A DNA stretch of 16,658 nt from an uncultured bacterium (GCA_905215095.1 CAJMOL010000011.1:1-16658), one strand, 5' to 3'; positions 7,312-15,323 are shown, counted from the stretch's first letter. Notes: a model not told the origin generated them from the sequence alone. A program made the numbers and translations.

Positions 7312-8430
7312 CTAAGCCAGTGCAGCTCGCGTATCAAACAGAGCCTTTGCAATCGCAGCCGTAACCTCGCTCGAGCGGTCGCTCCACGGCATCGATGTCA
7401 TGATGCTCATGACATAGGTACGGCCATCGATGTCGATAAGGCCCGCATCGCATGTCGAATAGCAACCATCCTCGCTAATCCAGCCTGCCTTGTTGCGCAC
7501 CAAGGCTTGGTCGTCCGCAATGCCGTCACGGATAAATGAGCGCGATGTTGATGACAGCAATTCAGATAACCACTGGGAGGTCTCACTGCCACAGCTCAGA
7601 TACTCGCTCATCTCGCGCCATAACCTCGCAGAAGTGCGCGGGCAGTAGGTCGGAAAATCACTCATCGGATTCAGTGCCGTTTCGTCATCAACACCCAGAT
7701 TGGCAATCCAATCCTCATAGCCATCATGGTCAAACGCCGCGCGTAACGCGATAAACGAATCGTTGTCTGAGTTGGCGACGGCATTCTCGATAAGGTCGCG
7801 CACCGTCTGCCAGCCCATGCTGCAACCACCATACGTGGCTAAAGGCCCATCGAGCGACACCCGCCCCGATTCGACCAACGTCTCGCAAATATAGAGCGCA
7901 TACAGCGCTTTGTAGCTGCTCGCTCCATACACCTCGACATCGGCGTTATACGTCACGCCCCTACCGCTCGATAGGTCGTAGAACACTACACCCACGTCGC
8001 CCAGCTCCTGCGCCCGACACAGGGCATCCTGGAGCGAGGCAAGGCTCTCATCCTCCAAGGCAGGAGTCTTGTTATCCACCAACGAGAAGGTCCGAACGGT
8101 ATCACCCGAAGGGATATCGTTGAAGTCCGCCTTCGAAAGTCTCGTCTTGAGATCTGCCGTCGACAGAGCTTGATCTGCCGACGCTTTGGACTTTGAAACC
8201 TTCTCGTTTTGCAGCTGCACCGTTGACGCATCTGGGCGCACCGTTCGCTCCGAGGCGTAGGTTTTAACGGTAATTCCGAGGATAATAACCGCCGACGTTA
8301 GCATCCCAATGGCGGCAATCTTCCTCACGCGGATGCGAGCGCCGGCAAGGCCACGCGAAGACGTGCCCTTCGTCTTATATCTGCTGCCATGCTGCGGCAC
8401 ATACTCGTCCCGCGATGCGTTGTTTCGCAC
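7312..8430 (-). CDS. Membrane-anchored class-A beta-lactamase-fold serine hydrolase
   Basis: A 372-aa protein with a basic N-terminus, one hydrophobic segment at about 38-55 acting as a signal anchor, a polar linker to about residue 125, and a beta-lactamase/transpeptidase-like domain. Motifs: S171-SYK174 (the SxxK nucleophile box), S221-D222-N223 (the SDN box), and K314-A-G in place of the usual KTG/KSG box. The domain would lie outside the membrane. The nucleophile and lysine are present, so an acyl-enzyme could form. The altered third box, however, argues against an ordinary beta-lactamase; a role in peptidoglycan metabolism or as a sensor is possible. The start is a GTG at 8428-8430 with AGGAG five bases upstream. 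It has its own promoter and may lead the mtnN-engB group. Confidence 0.82.
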   Translation of the reverse strand: MRNNASRDEYVPQHGSRYKTKGTSSRGLAGARIRVRKIAAIGMLTSAVIILGITVKTYASERTVRPDASTVQLQNEKVSKSKASADQALSTADLKTRLSKADFNDIPSGDTVRTFSLVDNKTPALEDESLASLQDALCRAQELGDVGVVFYDLSSGRGVTYNADVEVYGASSYKALYALYICETLVESGRVSLDGPLATYGGCSMGWQTVRDLIENAVANSDNDSFIALRAAFDHDGYEDWIANLGVDDETALNPMSDFPTYCPRTSARLWREMSEYLSCGSETSQWLSELLSSTSRSFIRDGIADDQALVRNKAGWISEDGCYSTCDAGLIDIDGRTYVMSIMTSMPWSDRSSEVTAAIAKALFDTRAALA

Positions 8431-8467
8431 GTGGTCTCCTGACTGCTACCGTTCATATACGAGCAGC

Positions 8468-8495
8468 ATAATACCGAGCAGGCATTTCTTTCCAA
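8468..8495 (-). promoter_or_regulatory. Sigma-A-type promoter of the serine hydrolase gene
   Basis: On the minus strand, -35 TTGGAA (8490-8495), a 16-bp spacer and -10 TATTAT (8468-8473). The predicted start lies near 8460, about 30 nt before the GTG start codon. Confidence 0.6.
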
Positions 8496-8631
8496 AGATA
8501 TTCAGCGGCGTTTAAGGTGTCTCTAAAGAAACCACAAGCGTATTTATCCAAATGGCACGATTCTGTTGCGCATCTCACCGCAACCTTGACCAGTCTTTTT
8601 GGGACGGGGCTCTTTAGCAATCAACTAGGTG

Positions 8632-8676
8632 CCCAGGGGCACTCATTTAAGTCTGTCCCCAATGAGTGCCCTTGGG
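8632..8676. repeat. 16-bp stem palindrome after pflA
   Basis: CCCAGGGGCACTCATT (8632-8647) pairs with AATGAGTGCCCTTGGG (8661-8676) over all 16 positions with one G-T. The loop is 13 nt and contains GTCTGTCCCC. It begins 16 nt past the pflA stop, so it could help end that transcript on the minus strand, though there is no T tail. The GTCTGTCCCC word is reminiscent of repeats linked to REP-associated transposases; that link is from memory and is an inference. The rest of 8496-8691 shows no gene. Confidence 0.75.
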
Positions 8677-8691
8677 GGCGAAAATGGCTCG

Positions 8692-9510
8692 CTAGCCGAT
8701 GGCGTTTTTGAGTTCCGTGCGGCGCTTTTTCATGCCCGTCATGACGGCGTTGCGCAGCTCGGGCATGCGCGCGGTATCCATCTGGGGCACACCCTCGAGC
8801 TTATAGGGAATGCCCAGTTGCTCGTACTTGACGACACCCATCGTGTGATACGGCAGCATCTCCAGGCCGACCACGTTATGCCACGGGGCAATCAAGCGAC
8901 CGAGCGCCTCGCACTCCTCCACCGTATCGGTAATACCCGGCACTACCACGTGGCGAATAACAACCTTAATCTTGCGACGCGCGAGCTCATCACCAAACGC
9001 CAGAATACGTGCGGGATCGCAACCGGTCAGCTTTTTATGCTCGACGGGATCGGCGTGTTTAATGTCGAGCAGCACCATATCGGTCTCGTTGAGTACGGCA
9101 TCGAACTTCTCGGGATGCGTGGGATCGAACGCATAGCCGCAACTATCCAAGCAGGTATGTACGCGACCATCGGGGTTGTTGTGCATTGCGCGGAACAGGT
9201 CGGCCAAGAACTCAGGCTGCAGGAGCGGCTCGCCGCCGGATACCGTAATACCACCGCTGCGGTAAAACTCATGGTTGCTCTGGAACTCGTCCATCAGGTG
9301 CTCGACGGTCACCATGGTACCGCCGTTAACCGACCAGGTATCGGGGTTGTGGCAATACGCACAGCGCATGGGGCAGCCCTGAACAAACACCACAAAGCGG
9401 ATGCCGGGTCCATCGACCGTCCCCATCGTCTCAATCGAATGCACGCGGCCCAGGGCAAACGCGGAGTCCTCAGGACGAGCGTCCACACCCTCGAGCGTCA
9501 TCTCAGCCAT
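8692..9510 (-). CDS. pflA: Pyruvate formate-lyase activating enzyme (radical SAM)
   Basis: Radical SAM protein that generates the glycyl radical on pyruvate formate-lyase under anaerobic conditions. The 272-aa product carries the CxxxCxxC cluster motif (Cys46, Cys50, Cys53 in QGCPMRCAYCHN), GTVDGPGIRFVVF just before it as in PflA proteins, and SGGEP (91-95) for SAM binding. The length is slightly above the E. coli enzyme because of about 20 extra N-terminal residues. An ATG at 9531 exists but lacks a ribosome-binding site; the ATG at 9508-9510 has AAGG/GCGGGA upstream and is preferred, with another ATG three codons later possible. No pyruvate formate-lyase gene lies beside it in the window, so it acts on a protein encoded elsewhere. 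It could activate another glycyl radical enzyme, but the overall sequence looks like classical PflA. Confidence 0.92.
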   Translation of the reverse strand: MAEMTLEGVDARPEDSAFALGRVHSIETMGTVDGPGIRFVVFVQGCPMRCAYCHNPDTWSVNGGTMVTVEHLMDEFQSNHEFYRSGGITVSGGEPLLQPEFLADLFRAMHNNPDGRVHTCLDSCGYAFDPTHPEKFDAVLNETDMVLLDIKHADPVEHKKLTGCDPARILAFGDELARRKIKVVIRHVVVPGITDTVEECEALGRLIAPWHNVVGLEMLPYHTMGVVKYEQLGIPYKLEGVPQMDTARMPELRNAVMTGMKKRRTELKNAIG

Positions 9511-9559
9511 TCCCGCTACCTTGCCTCTCATTGGTTTTAGCTACATAAATGCCAGAGTC

Positions 9560-9587
9560 ATTCTAGCCTATATGCTTGATGGCGAAA
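9560..9587 (-). promoter_or_regulatory. Candidate promoter of pflA
   Basis: On the minus strand, -35-like TTTCGC (9582-9587), a 16-bp spacer and -10 TAGAAT (9560-9565), which matches five of six consensus bases. The start would fall near 9553, giving a leader of about 43 nt. Confidence 0.45.
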
Positions 9588-9624
9588 CGGTTTAGCGGTC
9601 AATTGGATTGTCCTATTTGGCCCC

Positions 9625-9665
9625 ATGCAAAAGCGGCGGGAAGGTTGTCGCAACCCGCCCGCCGC
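9625..9665 (-). terminator. Intrinsic terminator after degV
   Basis: On the minus strand the stem GCGGCGGG / CCCGCCGC (9658-9665 with 9633-9640) continues, after a 2-nt internal loop, as GGTTG / CAACC (9651-9655 with 9643-9647). The loop is 3 nt, and TTTTGC follows the stem. It lies about 30 nt past the degV stop. Confidence 0.8.
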
Positions 9666-9696
9666 CGAGGCAATAGAAATCGATAAACGCCAGGCT

Positions 9697-10551
9697 TTAC
9701 GCCTTGAGCGTGAGCACCGCACCGAAGGCGGTCGGGCCGCAATGGCTCGAGATCACGCCGCCGACCTGAGTCCAGGTAACGTCCTTAAAGCCCAGGTCGT
9801 GCGCATAGACTTCCATGTCGTCGCGCAGCTCCTGGGAAAGGCCCACCGAATACGCCAAGCCAATGTGCGAGTAGTCAATCTCGCCTTTCGCAACCATGTG
9901 GTCAATAAAGGCGCGGGCGCATTTGAGCATAGAGCCGCGGAATTTCTTGGTCGCCACGAACTTGCCGCCCGTCACCTCAATGCAGGGCTTAATCTTGAGC
10001 AGGTGGGCGCCAAGGAATGCGACGTTGGACAAGCGACCGCCCGCCTTAAGGAAGGCAAGGTCCGTAGGAACAAAGCCCAGCAGTACGCGGTCCATGACGG
10101 AGTTCGTAAATGCAAAGATCTCGTCGACGGTGGCATCGGGGTGAGCCTCGATGTATTTGGCGGTCTCGACGACAACGAGCGACTGGCCAACCGAAACAAA
10201 ACGCGTGTCCATGGAGTAGACGTAGTCGCGCCCCTGGGCCGCAATCTTAGAGGACTGATGCGAACAGGTCGTGGCCTCGGAATATGCAAGATGCAAAATA
10301 GTCGCGTCGGGTTGCTCGGCATGGATGCGGTCGTACACGTGAGCAAAATCCGCAGGCGCACAGCCACTGGTCTTGGGCATCACGCCAAACTCGTTGCAGC
10401 GCGAGTAAATCTCGAGCGGATCGATGGAGCCGTCCTCGACGGTCTCGTCACCAATCGTGACATGCATGGGCACGCGCACGATGCCGTAGCGCTCGCAGAG
10501 CTCCGGCGTCACATCCGACCCAGACTCGACCACGATTACGTACTTGCCCAT
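9697..10551 (-). CDS. DegV family fatty-acid-binding protein
   Basis: DegV/FakB-type proteins bind a fatty acid and present it to the FakA kinase domain. The 284-aa product has the family's layout: an N-terminal strand with ESGSDVTPEL, KTSGCAPADF where the TSQPS motif usually lies, LAYSEATTCSHQSS in the acyl-binding region, LKAGGRLSN (the GGR motif) and CGPTAFGAV near the end. The first motif reads ESGSD where TDSxxD is common, and the TSQPS segment is TSGCAP, so ligand preference may differ. The frame stays open to 10662, but the conserved N-terminus starts at the ATG at 10549-10551. No clear Shine-Dalgarno sequence is seen there. It is a monocistronic-looking gene between two hairpins. No FakA partner is in the window. 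Confidence 0.88.
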   Translation of the reverse strand: MGKYVIVVESGSDVTPELCERYGIVRVPMHVTIGDETVEDGSIDPLEIYSRCNEFGVMPKTSGCAPADFAHVYDRIHAEQPDATILHLAYSEATTCSHQSSKIAAQGRDYVYSMDTRFVSVGQSLVVVETAKYIEAHPDATVDEIFAFTNSVMDRVLLGFVPTDLAFLKAGGRLSNVAFLGAHLLKIKPCIEVTGGKFVATKKFRGSMLKCARAFIDHMVAKGEIDYSHIGLAYSVGLSQELRDDMEVYAHDLGFKDVTWTQVGGVISSHCGPTAFGAVLTLKA

Positions 10552-10636
10552 TAATATAACGACCCATCTCGACATTGGCTTTTCAATACATGGCACGCAC
10601 CGCCGCACTGTTGCACAACGGCGTCCAAGCGCCAAA

Positions 10637-10676
10637 GAGACGCCGCCCCTTGCACACAACAAAGGACAGCGTCTCC
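10637..10676 (-). terminator. Possible terminator or hairpin between the GH32 gene and degV
   Basis: On the minus strand GAGACGC (10670-10676) pairs with GCGTCTC (10637-10643), with an inner CCTT/AAGG pairing, followed by TTT. It lies about 150 nt past the stop of the GH32 gene. The tail is weak, so termination is uncertain. The remaining sequence at 10677-10828 contains short AAACGGT repeats but no gene that I can support. Confidence 0.4.
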
Positions 10677-10828
10677 CTGGAAAAACTCCGTGCTAATCTG
10701 AGATTCTACACGGTTTATTACTAAGTGTTACTTACTCCGCAAACGGTCGCTATACGCGATAAACGGTAGTTCGCTGCGGCAACTGCGACACATTCCGCCC
10801 AGCAAGTCCAATCGTGCTCCACACACGG

Positions 10829-12271
10829 TTAATGCGCGAGGCGGTAGAAATTCATCGATGCCGCGCCCTCGGCGTGCAGCTCCATCGCCGGAACCGCCGG
10901 CGAATAGGTACGGCTCGTAAGTGCCGCCTCGCCGCCATTTGCAAAAATCTCGACCATCGTAGTGTCCGAAAGCACGCGCAGGTCGCGAAGCTCGCTGAGC
11001 TCAATCGACCTCTGGTCGCGCCCATAGCCTTCGTCACCCATGTCGAGGGTAAGCATCCCGTCTGCATAGCGCACAAAGACACCCTTGCGGATTTCGAGCT
11101 CGACCATCTTGGCGCCCTCGCAGGAAACCACAAGATCAAACAGGCGGCCCGGCTCCTCAACGGTTTCACCGCCTATCGCGCGAACGCAGTCACCGCGCAT
11201 CCTCTCAATCTCGTGCGCCGGCCGCTGGCAGAGCTTACCATCGCGTATGCTCAGCTCTCGCGGCACCGTCAACGCGCACTGCCACCCGCGCGCCACCGTC
11301 GGGTTTTCTGCCGTCGCGTCGGGGCAACCCGACCATCCGATCATCAAACGCCGGCCTGCAGTATCCTCAAAGGACTGCGGAGCATAGAAATCAAAACCGG
11401 CATCGACCATCGGGGGCATGCCCTTCCCGACGATTTTAAAGCTCGGCGCCTCCCAATCGGCCTCGATGGAGAACCACACGCACTGATGCGGATTGCGGTA
11501 ATGCCAACCATCGGCAGGCACACCCTGCGGACAGCAAACGAGAATAAGCTCGCCATCGAGCTCAAACAGATCGGGGCACTCCCACATAAAGCCAAACTTC
11601 TCGCCCAACTCAATGCGCGTCGCATAGCTCCAGTCCTCAAGATTGCGCGAGGTATAGACAAGCACGCACCCGCGATCGTCTTTCGTACGAGCGCCGAGAA
11701 CCATGTAGTAGATACCGTCGTGTTCAAGGATCTTGGGGTCGCGCACGTGCGTACCGATATCGTCGGGGTAATCGACCGGCCCAACAGCTATGCGCTTCTC
11801 GCCCAATTCGTCGGGATTCTCGGCAACCATATGAATCTGGTTTTGCTCACGGCCCGTCAACACGTAGTCGTAATCATCGCGGTCAAAATGCTTAACGTTG
11901 CCGGTATAGAAGTAGTGAATCTTGCCATCACGTACAAAGGCAGAACCAGAATACGCTCCACTCGAATCCAAATCGGAATCGGGGAACAGCACAGGGCCGC
12001 GATTCTCGTACGTCACAAAATCCTTTGTCGTCAGATGGTTCCAAAGCACTGGACCGCCATGCGCAGCATCGAATGGATCGTATTGGTGATAGATGTGATA
12101 CGTATCACCGATCTGCACCAAACCGTTGGGGTCGTTGAGCCAGCCAAGCTCAGGCTCCACATGGAACAGGAGCCTATCGGGGTCGGACGCGATGCGACCC
12201 GCCGTCTCATCCTGTCCGGCACGCCACTGCTCATAGTCCGCGCGTGTCACCTTATTTTTTTGATTAAACAT
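10829..12271 (-). CDS. scrB: Sucrose-6-phosphate hydrolase (GH32 invertase)
   Basis: Five-bladed beta-propeller glycoside hydrolase cleaving the fructosyl bond of sucrose-6-phosphate (or sucrose and fructooligosaccharides) made available by the upstream PTS. The 480-aa product carries all three GH32 catalytic motifs: WLNDPNG (44-50, nucleophile Asp47), RDP (177-179, transition-state stabiliser Asp178) and WECPD (230-234, acid/base Glu231). YSGSAF (107-112) and a C-terminal beta-sandwich region are also present. There is no signal peptide, so the enzyme is intracellular, which fits a phosphorylated substrate. The length is normal for SacA/ScrB. The ATG at 12269-12271 has only a weak GAGAAAG upstream. 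It follows the PTS gene by about 100 nt that contains a large hairpin, so its expression may be uncoupled from that of the transporter. Confidence 0.93.
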   Translation of the reverse strand: MFNQKNKVTRADYEQWRAGQDETAGRIASDPDRLLFHVEPELGWLNDPNGLVQIGDTYHIYHQYDPFDAAHGGPVLWNHLTTKDFVTYENRGPVLFPDSDLDSSGAYSGSAFVRDGKIHYFYTGNVKHFDRDDYDYVLTGREQNQIHMVAENPDELGEKRIAVGPVDYPDDIGTHVRDPKILEHDGIYYMVLGARTKDDRGCVLVYTSRNLEDWSYATRIELGEKFGFMWECPDLFELDGELILVCCPQGVPADGWHYRNPHQCVWFSIEADWEAPSFKIVGKGMPPMVDAGFDFYAPQSFEDTAGRRLMIGWSGCPDATAENPTVARGWQCALTVPRELSIRDGKLCQRPAHEIERMRGDCVRAIGGETVEEPGRLFDLVVSCEGAKMVELEIRKGVFVRYADGMLTLDMGDEGYGRDQRSIELSELRDLRVLSDTTMVEIFANGGEAALTSRTYSPAVPAMELHAEGAASMNFYRLAH

Positions 12272-12293
12272 CGCCGTTGACTTTCTCGTCTAT

Positions 12294-12335
12294 GGGGAAG
12301 GACGCTCGACTCACACGAGTCGAACGCCCTTCCCC
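12294..12335 (-). promoter_or_regulatory. 19-bp RNA hairpin between the PTS and GH32 genes
   Basis: The arms 12294-12312 and 12317-12335 enclose a 4-nt loop. In the minus-strand transcript all 19 positions pair, two of them as G-U; in the plus strand those two positions are A/C mismatches. The structure thus appears fitted to the minus-strand RNA. No T run follows, so it is more likely a processing or stabilising hairpin within the operon than a full terminator. Confidence 0.75.
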
Positions 12336-12372
12336 AAATGGACTTATCCTCAGATTACGCTGAACGGCTCAA

Positions 12373-13824
12373 CTAGAAGCTGACATCGAAGCCAGCGCCA
12401 GCGCCCTCTTCATCAGTGGTCGGCACGCCCTTTGCCTTGTTGTAGGCAAAGATCAAGACGATCGGCACGATAAAGGCGATGAGATTGCCAGCCACATACC
12501 ACACGAGCGTCTCGGGCGTGACGATGAGCAGGCCAAGCACGCCGGTCAGACCCTGACCGATGGCGCGCACCTCAAAGAGCTTCACGAAGGCACCGCCGCA
12601 GCCTGCACCGATGCAAGCGCAGATGAACGGGATGATCGAGTAGCGCATGTTTGCAGCGAAGATAGCGGGCTCGGAGATTCCGACCAGCGTCGGGATAAAG
12701 GACGACATGCAGATGTTGCGCTCTTTGGAATGCTTCTTGTGAATGAGGTACATGCCGATGGCGCCGCCGCCCTGGGCGATGATGGAAACCGACCAGATGG
12801 CCTGGATGTAGTTGAAGCCAGTCGTGGCGACGAGGTTTGCCTCGATACCCTGGATGAACTGATGCGTACCGGTAACGACAAGCGGCTGCAGGAACGCGGC
12901 GAAGACAAAGGCACCAAAGACGCCCATCCTGTTGTACAGGATATCGATTACGCCGCCGAGGACGTCGCCGATCAGGTTGCCGAGCGGGCCGAACACGGTG
13001 AACAGGGCGACGTTAGCAAGAATCAGGGTAACGGTCGGGACAAAGACGAACGAGACGACCTCGGGGATGTACTTCTGGGCAATCTTTTCGACCTTGGCCA
13101 TAAACCAGGCAGTCAGGATTGCAGGGAACACGCCGCCCTGGAAAGCAACCATGGGAATGGATAGCGGACCAAAGTTCCAGTACTCAGCACCCGTCGGGTC
13201 CATAACGAACGTGTTGCGGTTCATAAGGCTCGGGTGAACCATGACGATACCGACGAGGATGCCCAGGATCGGGTTACCGCCAAAACGCTTGACCGCGCTG
13301 TACATAACCAGGACAGGCAGGTAGTCAAACGTGGTGGCGATAATGGCAAAGAAGCTTGCGAGGTTCTTGAGGAACTCGCTGTGATCGGCGAGGCTGCCTT
13401 CCATGCCAAAGAGGCCGTTGGCAACGATCAGCGACTTAAGGCCGATGATGATTGCAGCGCCGACGAAGGCAGGAATGATGGGGATAAAGATATCCGAGAA
13501 TACCTTGAGGACCGAGAAGAACTTGCCCTTCTTGTCCGCCTCGGCGCCCTTGACCTCGGAAGCACTGATCTCCTTAACGCCCGTCAGAGCCATAAACTCA
13601 TCGTAGACCTTGTTGACGGTACCGGTACCGAAGATGATCATGAGCTGGCCGCTGTTGTACAGCACGCCCTTGACGCCATCGATGTTCTCGAGCTCGGCCT
13701 TGTTGTACTTGCTCGTATCCTTGAGCACCAGACGCAGACGGGTCACGCAATGCGTGGCGCCCTCGATGTTCTCCAGTCCGCCGACGTTGTCGACGACTTG
13801 CTGGGACACTGCCTTGTAGTCCAT
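12373..13824 (-). CDS. scrA: PTS system sucrose-type EIIBC transporter
   Basis: Membrane permease that imports and phosphorylates a sugar, most likely sucrose. The 483-aa product has an N-terminal EIIB domain (about 1-85) with the phosphorylated cysteine Cys26 in GATHCVTRLRLVL, and GTGTVNKVYDEF, a signature I associate with sucrose-specific EIIB domains. The EIIC domain (about 105-470) has many hydrophobic helices, with GTHQFIQGIEANL and GISEPAIFAANMRY among its conserved loops. There is no EIIA domain at the C-terminus, so a separate IIA (Crr-like) must serve it. An ATG at 13836 lacks properly spaced ribosome-binding bases; the ATG at 13822-13824 has GGAG six bases upstream and gives the family start MDYK. 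A LacI-type core AAAACGTTTT lies 29 nt upstream. It sits between two GH32 genes. Confidence 0.93.
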   Translation of the reverse strand: MDYKAVSQQVVDNVGGLENIEGATHCVTRLRLVLKDTSKYNKAELENIDGVKGVLYNSGQLMIIFGTGTVNKVYDEFMALTGVKEISASEVKGAEADKKGKFFSVLKVFSDIFIPIIPAFVGAAIIIGLKSLIVANGLFGMEGSLADHSEFLKNLASFFAIIATTFDYLPVLVMYSAVKRFGGNPILGILVGIVMVHPSLMNRNTFVMDPTGAEYWNFGPLSIPMVAFQGGVFPAILTAWFMAKVEKIAQKYIPEVVSFVFVPTVTLILANVALFTVFGPLGNLIGDVLGGVIDILYNRMGVFGAFVFAAFLQPLVVTGTHQFIQGIEANLVATTGFNYIQAIWSVSIIAQGGGAIGMYLIHKKHSKERNICMSSFIPTLVGISEPAIFAANMRYSIIPFICACIGAGCGGAFVKLFEVRAIGQGLTGVLGLLIVTPETLVWYVAGNLIAFIVPIVLIFAYNKAKGVPTTDEEGAGAGFDVSF

Positions 13825-13849
13825 GTTCCTCTCCATTCCCTTACGAAAT

Positions 13850-13866
13850 CATAAAACGTTTTGATG
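13850..13866. promoter_or_regulatory. Candidate LacI-type operator before the PTS gene
   Basis: CATAAAACGTTTTGATG contains the 10-bp palindrome AAAACGTTTT (13853-13862), the same core as in the operators upstream of the divergent GH32 gene. It lies between the stop of that gene and the PTS start, so it could modulate read-through or an internal promoter. Confidence 0.55.
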
Positions 13867-13869
13867 CCA

Positions 13870-15252
13870 TTACAGAGACGCGATCGTTGCATTTGCGCAC
13901 TTGAGCGTACCGTCGGTGACCGTCAGTGCCACACCCTGGCCCTGCTTATTGCAGAAGCGCGCGTTAAGCGCAACATCATCGACAAAGATGGTCGCGATGT
14001 CGTCGTCGACGACCAGACGCACATGGTGAGTGCCCTCGCCCTTAAAGAACAACGGACGCTCGAGGCCCATGTTGTTGACCTGGAACCACGGATACTGGGG
14101 GGCCGCCGTAAACTCGAGCTTGCCCTCACGCAGGTTGGCGCGGAACTCATAGGCAAGACCGGACTCGGCGTCCTCGGCAAGCTTCACCGAGAAGCCGGCA
14201 GCGTCACCGGCGAGCTCGATGTCGGCGTCGAGCATATAGGTAGAACCGGCATCCGCGGCGAGCACCTGCTCGACCTTGCCCGACTCGCAGGAAAGCTCAA
14301 AGGCCTCGACTGCCTTAGCCTCGCCAAAGGCGCCAAGCATGCTGTCGGGAAGCTTGGTGCCGAGCGTTCCGTCGGCACGCTGAACGATCTCGAGAGGCAT
14401 AAAGGTGCCACCCCACAGGTAAGAGCTGGGATCGCCACCCTCGTCACGCGTAGGAACCCAACCAAAGAGAACGCGGCGCTCGCCATCAAATGCGGTACGC
14501 GCGGCATAGTACGCGCGGCCATCGAATGAATCGTCAGCAGGAGTGATCCAAGGACCGTTGATAGAGCGAGACATGCGGTAACGGGTCTTGTTGCCATCAC
14601 TGTACTCAGAGAACACCAGATACCACCAGTCGCCCATCTTAAAGAGATCAGGCATCTCGAACATGGTGTACAGGCCCGGATTCCACCAGTCGCCCTGGAA
14701 CTCCCAGGTATCCAGGTCCTTGGAGGTGAACTTGACCAGACGCCCGGTCATCAGACGCTTGTCCTCGCCCACGCGCGTGCCGAGGATGAGCATGTACTCT
14801 TCGTTCTCCTCATCCCAAAGAACAAAGGGATCGCGCCAGTTGCGGTCATCGTAACCCTCCTGGGGCGGAAGCAGCGTCTCGGCGATGTTCTTCTCCCACT
14901 TGACGGCGTCGTCACTCGTTGCGTGAAGAAGAACCTGCTTCATCAAGCGCGCGCGGACCTTATCGCGATTGCAACCAGTGTAGAGCGCATGGTACTTGTC
15001 GCCCACCTTAAACACCGTGCCAGCATAAACATACTGGTCGACTTCCTCGTCGCCGCCACGCTCAAGGCTCTCGCCAAAGTCCTTGTAGTTGACGAAATCC
15101 TTGGTCGTAGCGAGTGCCCAGCCAAACGGCTCTCCGAAAGGTCCGGGGTTTCGCGTGTCACGCTGATGATAGAGATAGAACGTGCCGTCCTCGCCGTACG
15201 GCATGATGTCGCCTACCCAAATTCCCTCAGGCTGGTAATACACCTTGTGCAT
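13870..15252 (-). CDS. Divergent GH32-like glycoside hydrolase
   Basis: A 460-aa intracellular protein with the five-bladed propeller layout of GH32 but a changed first motif: where GH32 has NDPNG it reads WVGDIMPYG, keeping an aspartate (Asp15) at the nucleophile position. The second motif is intact as RDP (140-142), and the third is FEMPD (198-202) with Glu199 in place of ECP. All three acidic residues are therefore available, and activity on a fructoside or related sugar is plausible. The C-terminal part (about 310-460) looks like a beta-sandwich, as in other GH32 proteins. The frame opens at a GTG at 15270, but the ATG at 15250-15252 has AGGAAG six bases upstream and is chosen. It is the first gene behind the LacI-controlled promoter and precedes the PTS gene by about 45 nt. 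The exact substrate cannot be read from the sequence. Confidence 0.85.
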   Translation of the reverse strand: MHKVYYQPEGIWVGDIMPYGEDGTFYLYHQRDTRNPGPFGEPFGWALATTKDFVNYKDFGESLERGGDEEVDQYVYAGTVFKVGDKYHALYTGCNRDKVRARLMKQVLLHATSDDAVKWEKNIAETLLPPQEGYDDRNWRDPFVLWDEENEEYMLILGTRVGEDKRLMTGRLVKFTSKDLDTWEFQGDWWNPGLYTMFEMPDLFKMGDWWYLVFSEYSDGNKTRYRMSRSINGPWITPADDSFDGRAYYAARTAFDGERRVLFGWVPTRDEGGDPSSYLWGGTFMPLEIVQRADGTLGTKLPDSMLGAFGEAKAVEAFELSCESGKVEQVLAADAGSTYMLDADIELAGDAAGFSVKLAEDAESGLAYEFRANLREGKLEFTAAPQYPWFQVNNMGLERPLFFKGEGTHHVRLVVDDDIATIFVDDVALNARFCNKQGQGVALTVTDGTLKCANATIASL

Positions 15253-15294
15253 CCGAGACTTCCTTTCCACGACATACTAACTCGGTACAATGGC

Positions 15295-15323
15295 AAGATA
15301 TGTCAATCGTTTTCATATGTCAA
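15295..15323 (-). promoter_or_regulatory. Promoter of the sugar operon
   Basis: On the minus strand, a perfect -35 TTGACA (15318-15323), a 17-bp spacer and -10 TATCTT (15295-15300). The start would lie near 15288, about 36 nt before the start codon. The -35 lies inside one operator copy and the spacer inside the other, so repressor binding would block polymerase directly. Confidence 0.7.

Noticed and set aside
7312..8430. Antibiotic-resistance beta-lactamase
   Set aside because: Only the fold motifs SxxK and SDN are seen, the third box is KAG, and the protein has a long linker and membrane anchor; resistance cannot be claimed.
8629..9540. 303-codon open frame on the plus strand
   Set aside because: It is the mirror of pflA and begins inside the palindrome after that gene.
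10814..12280. 488-codon open frame on the plus strand
   Set aside because: It lies antisense to the GH32 gene, which has intact catalytic motifs; the plus-strand product is rich in Arg, His and Ile with no recognisable domain, a typical mirror of a GC-rich gene.
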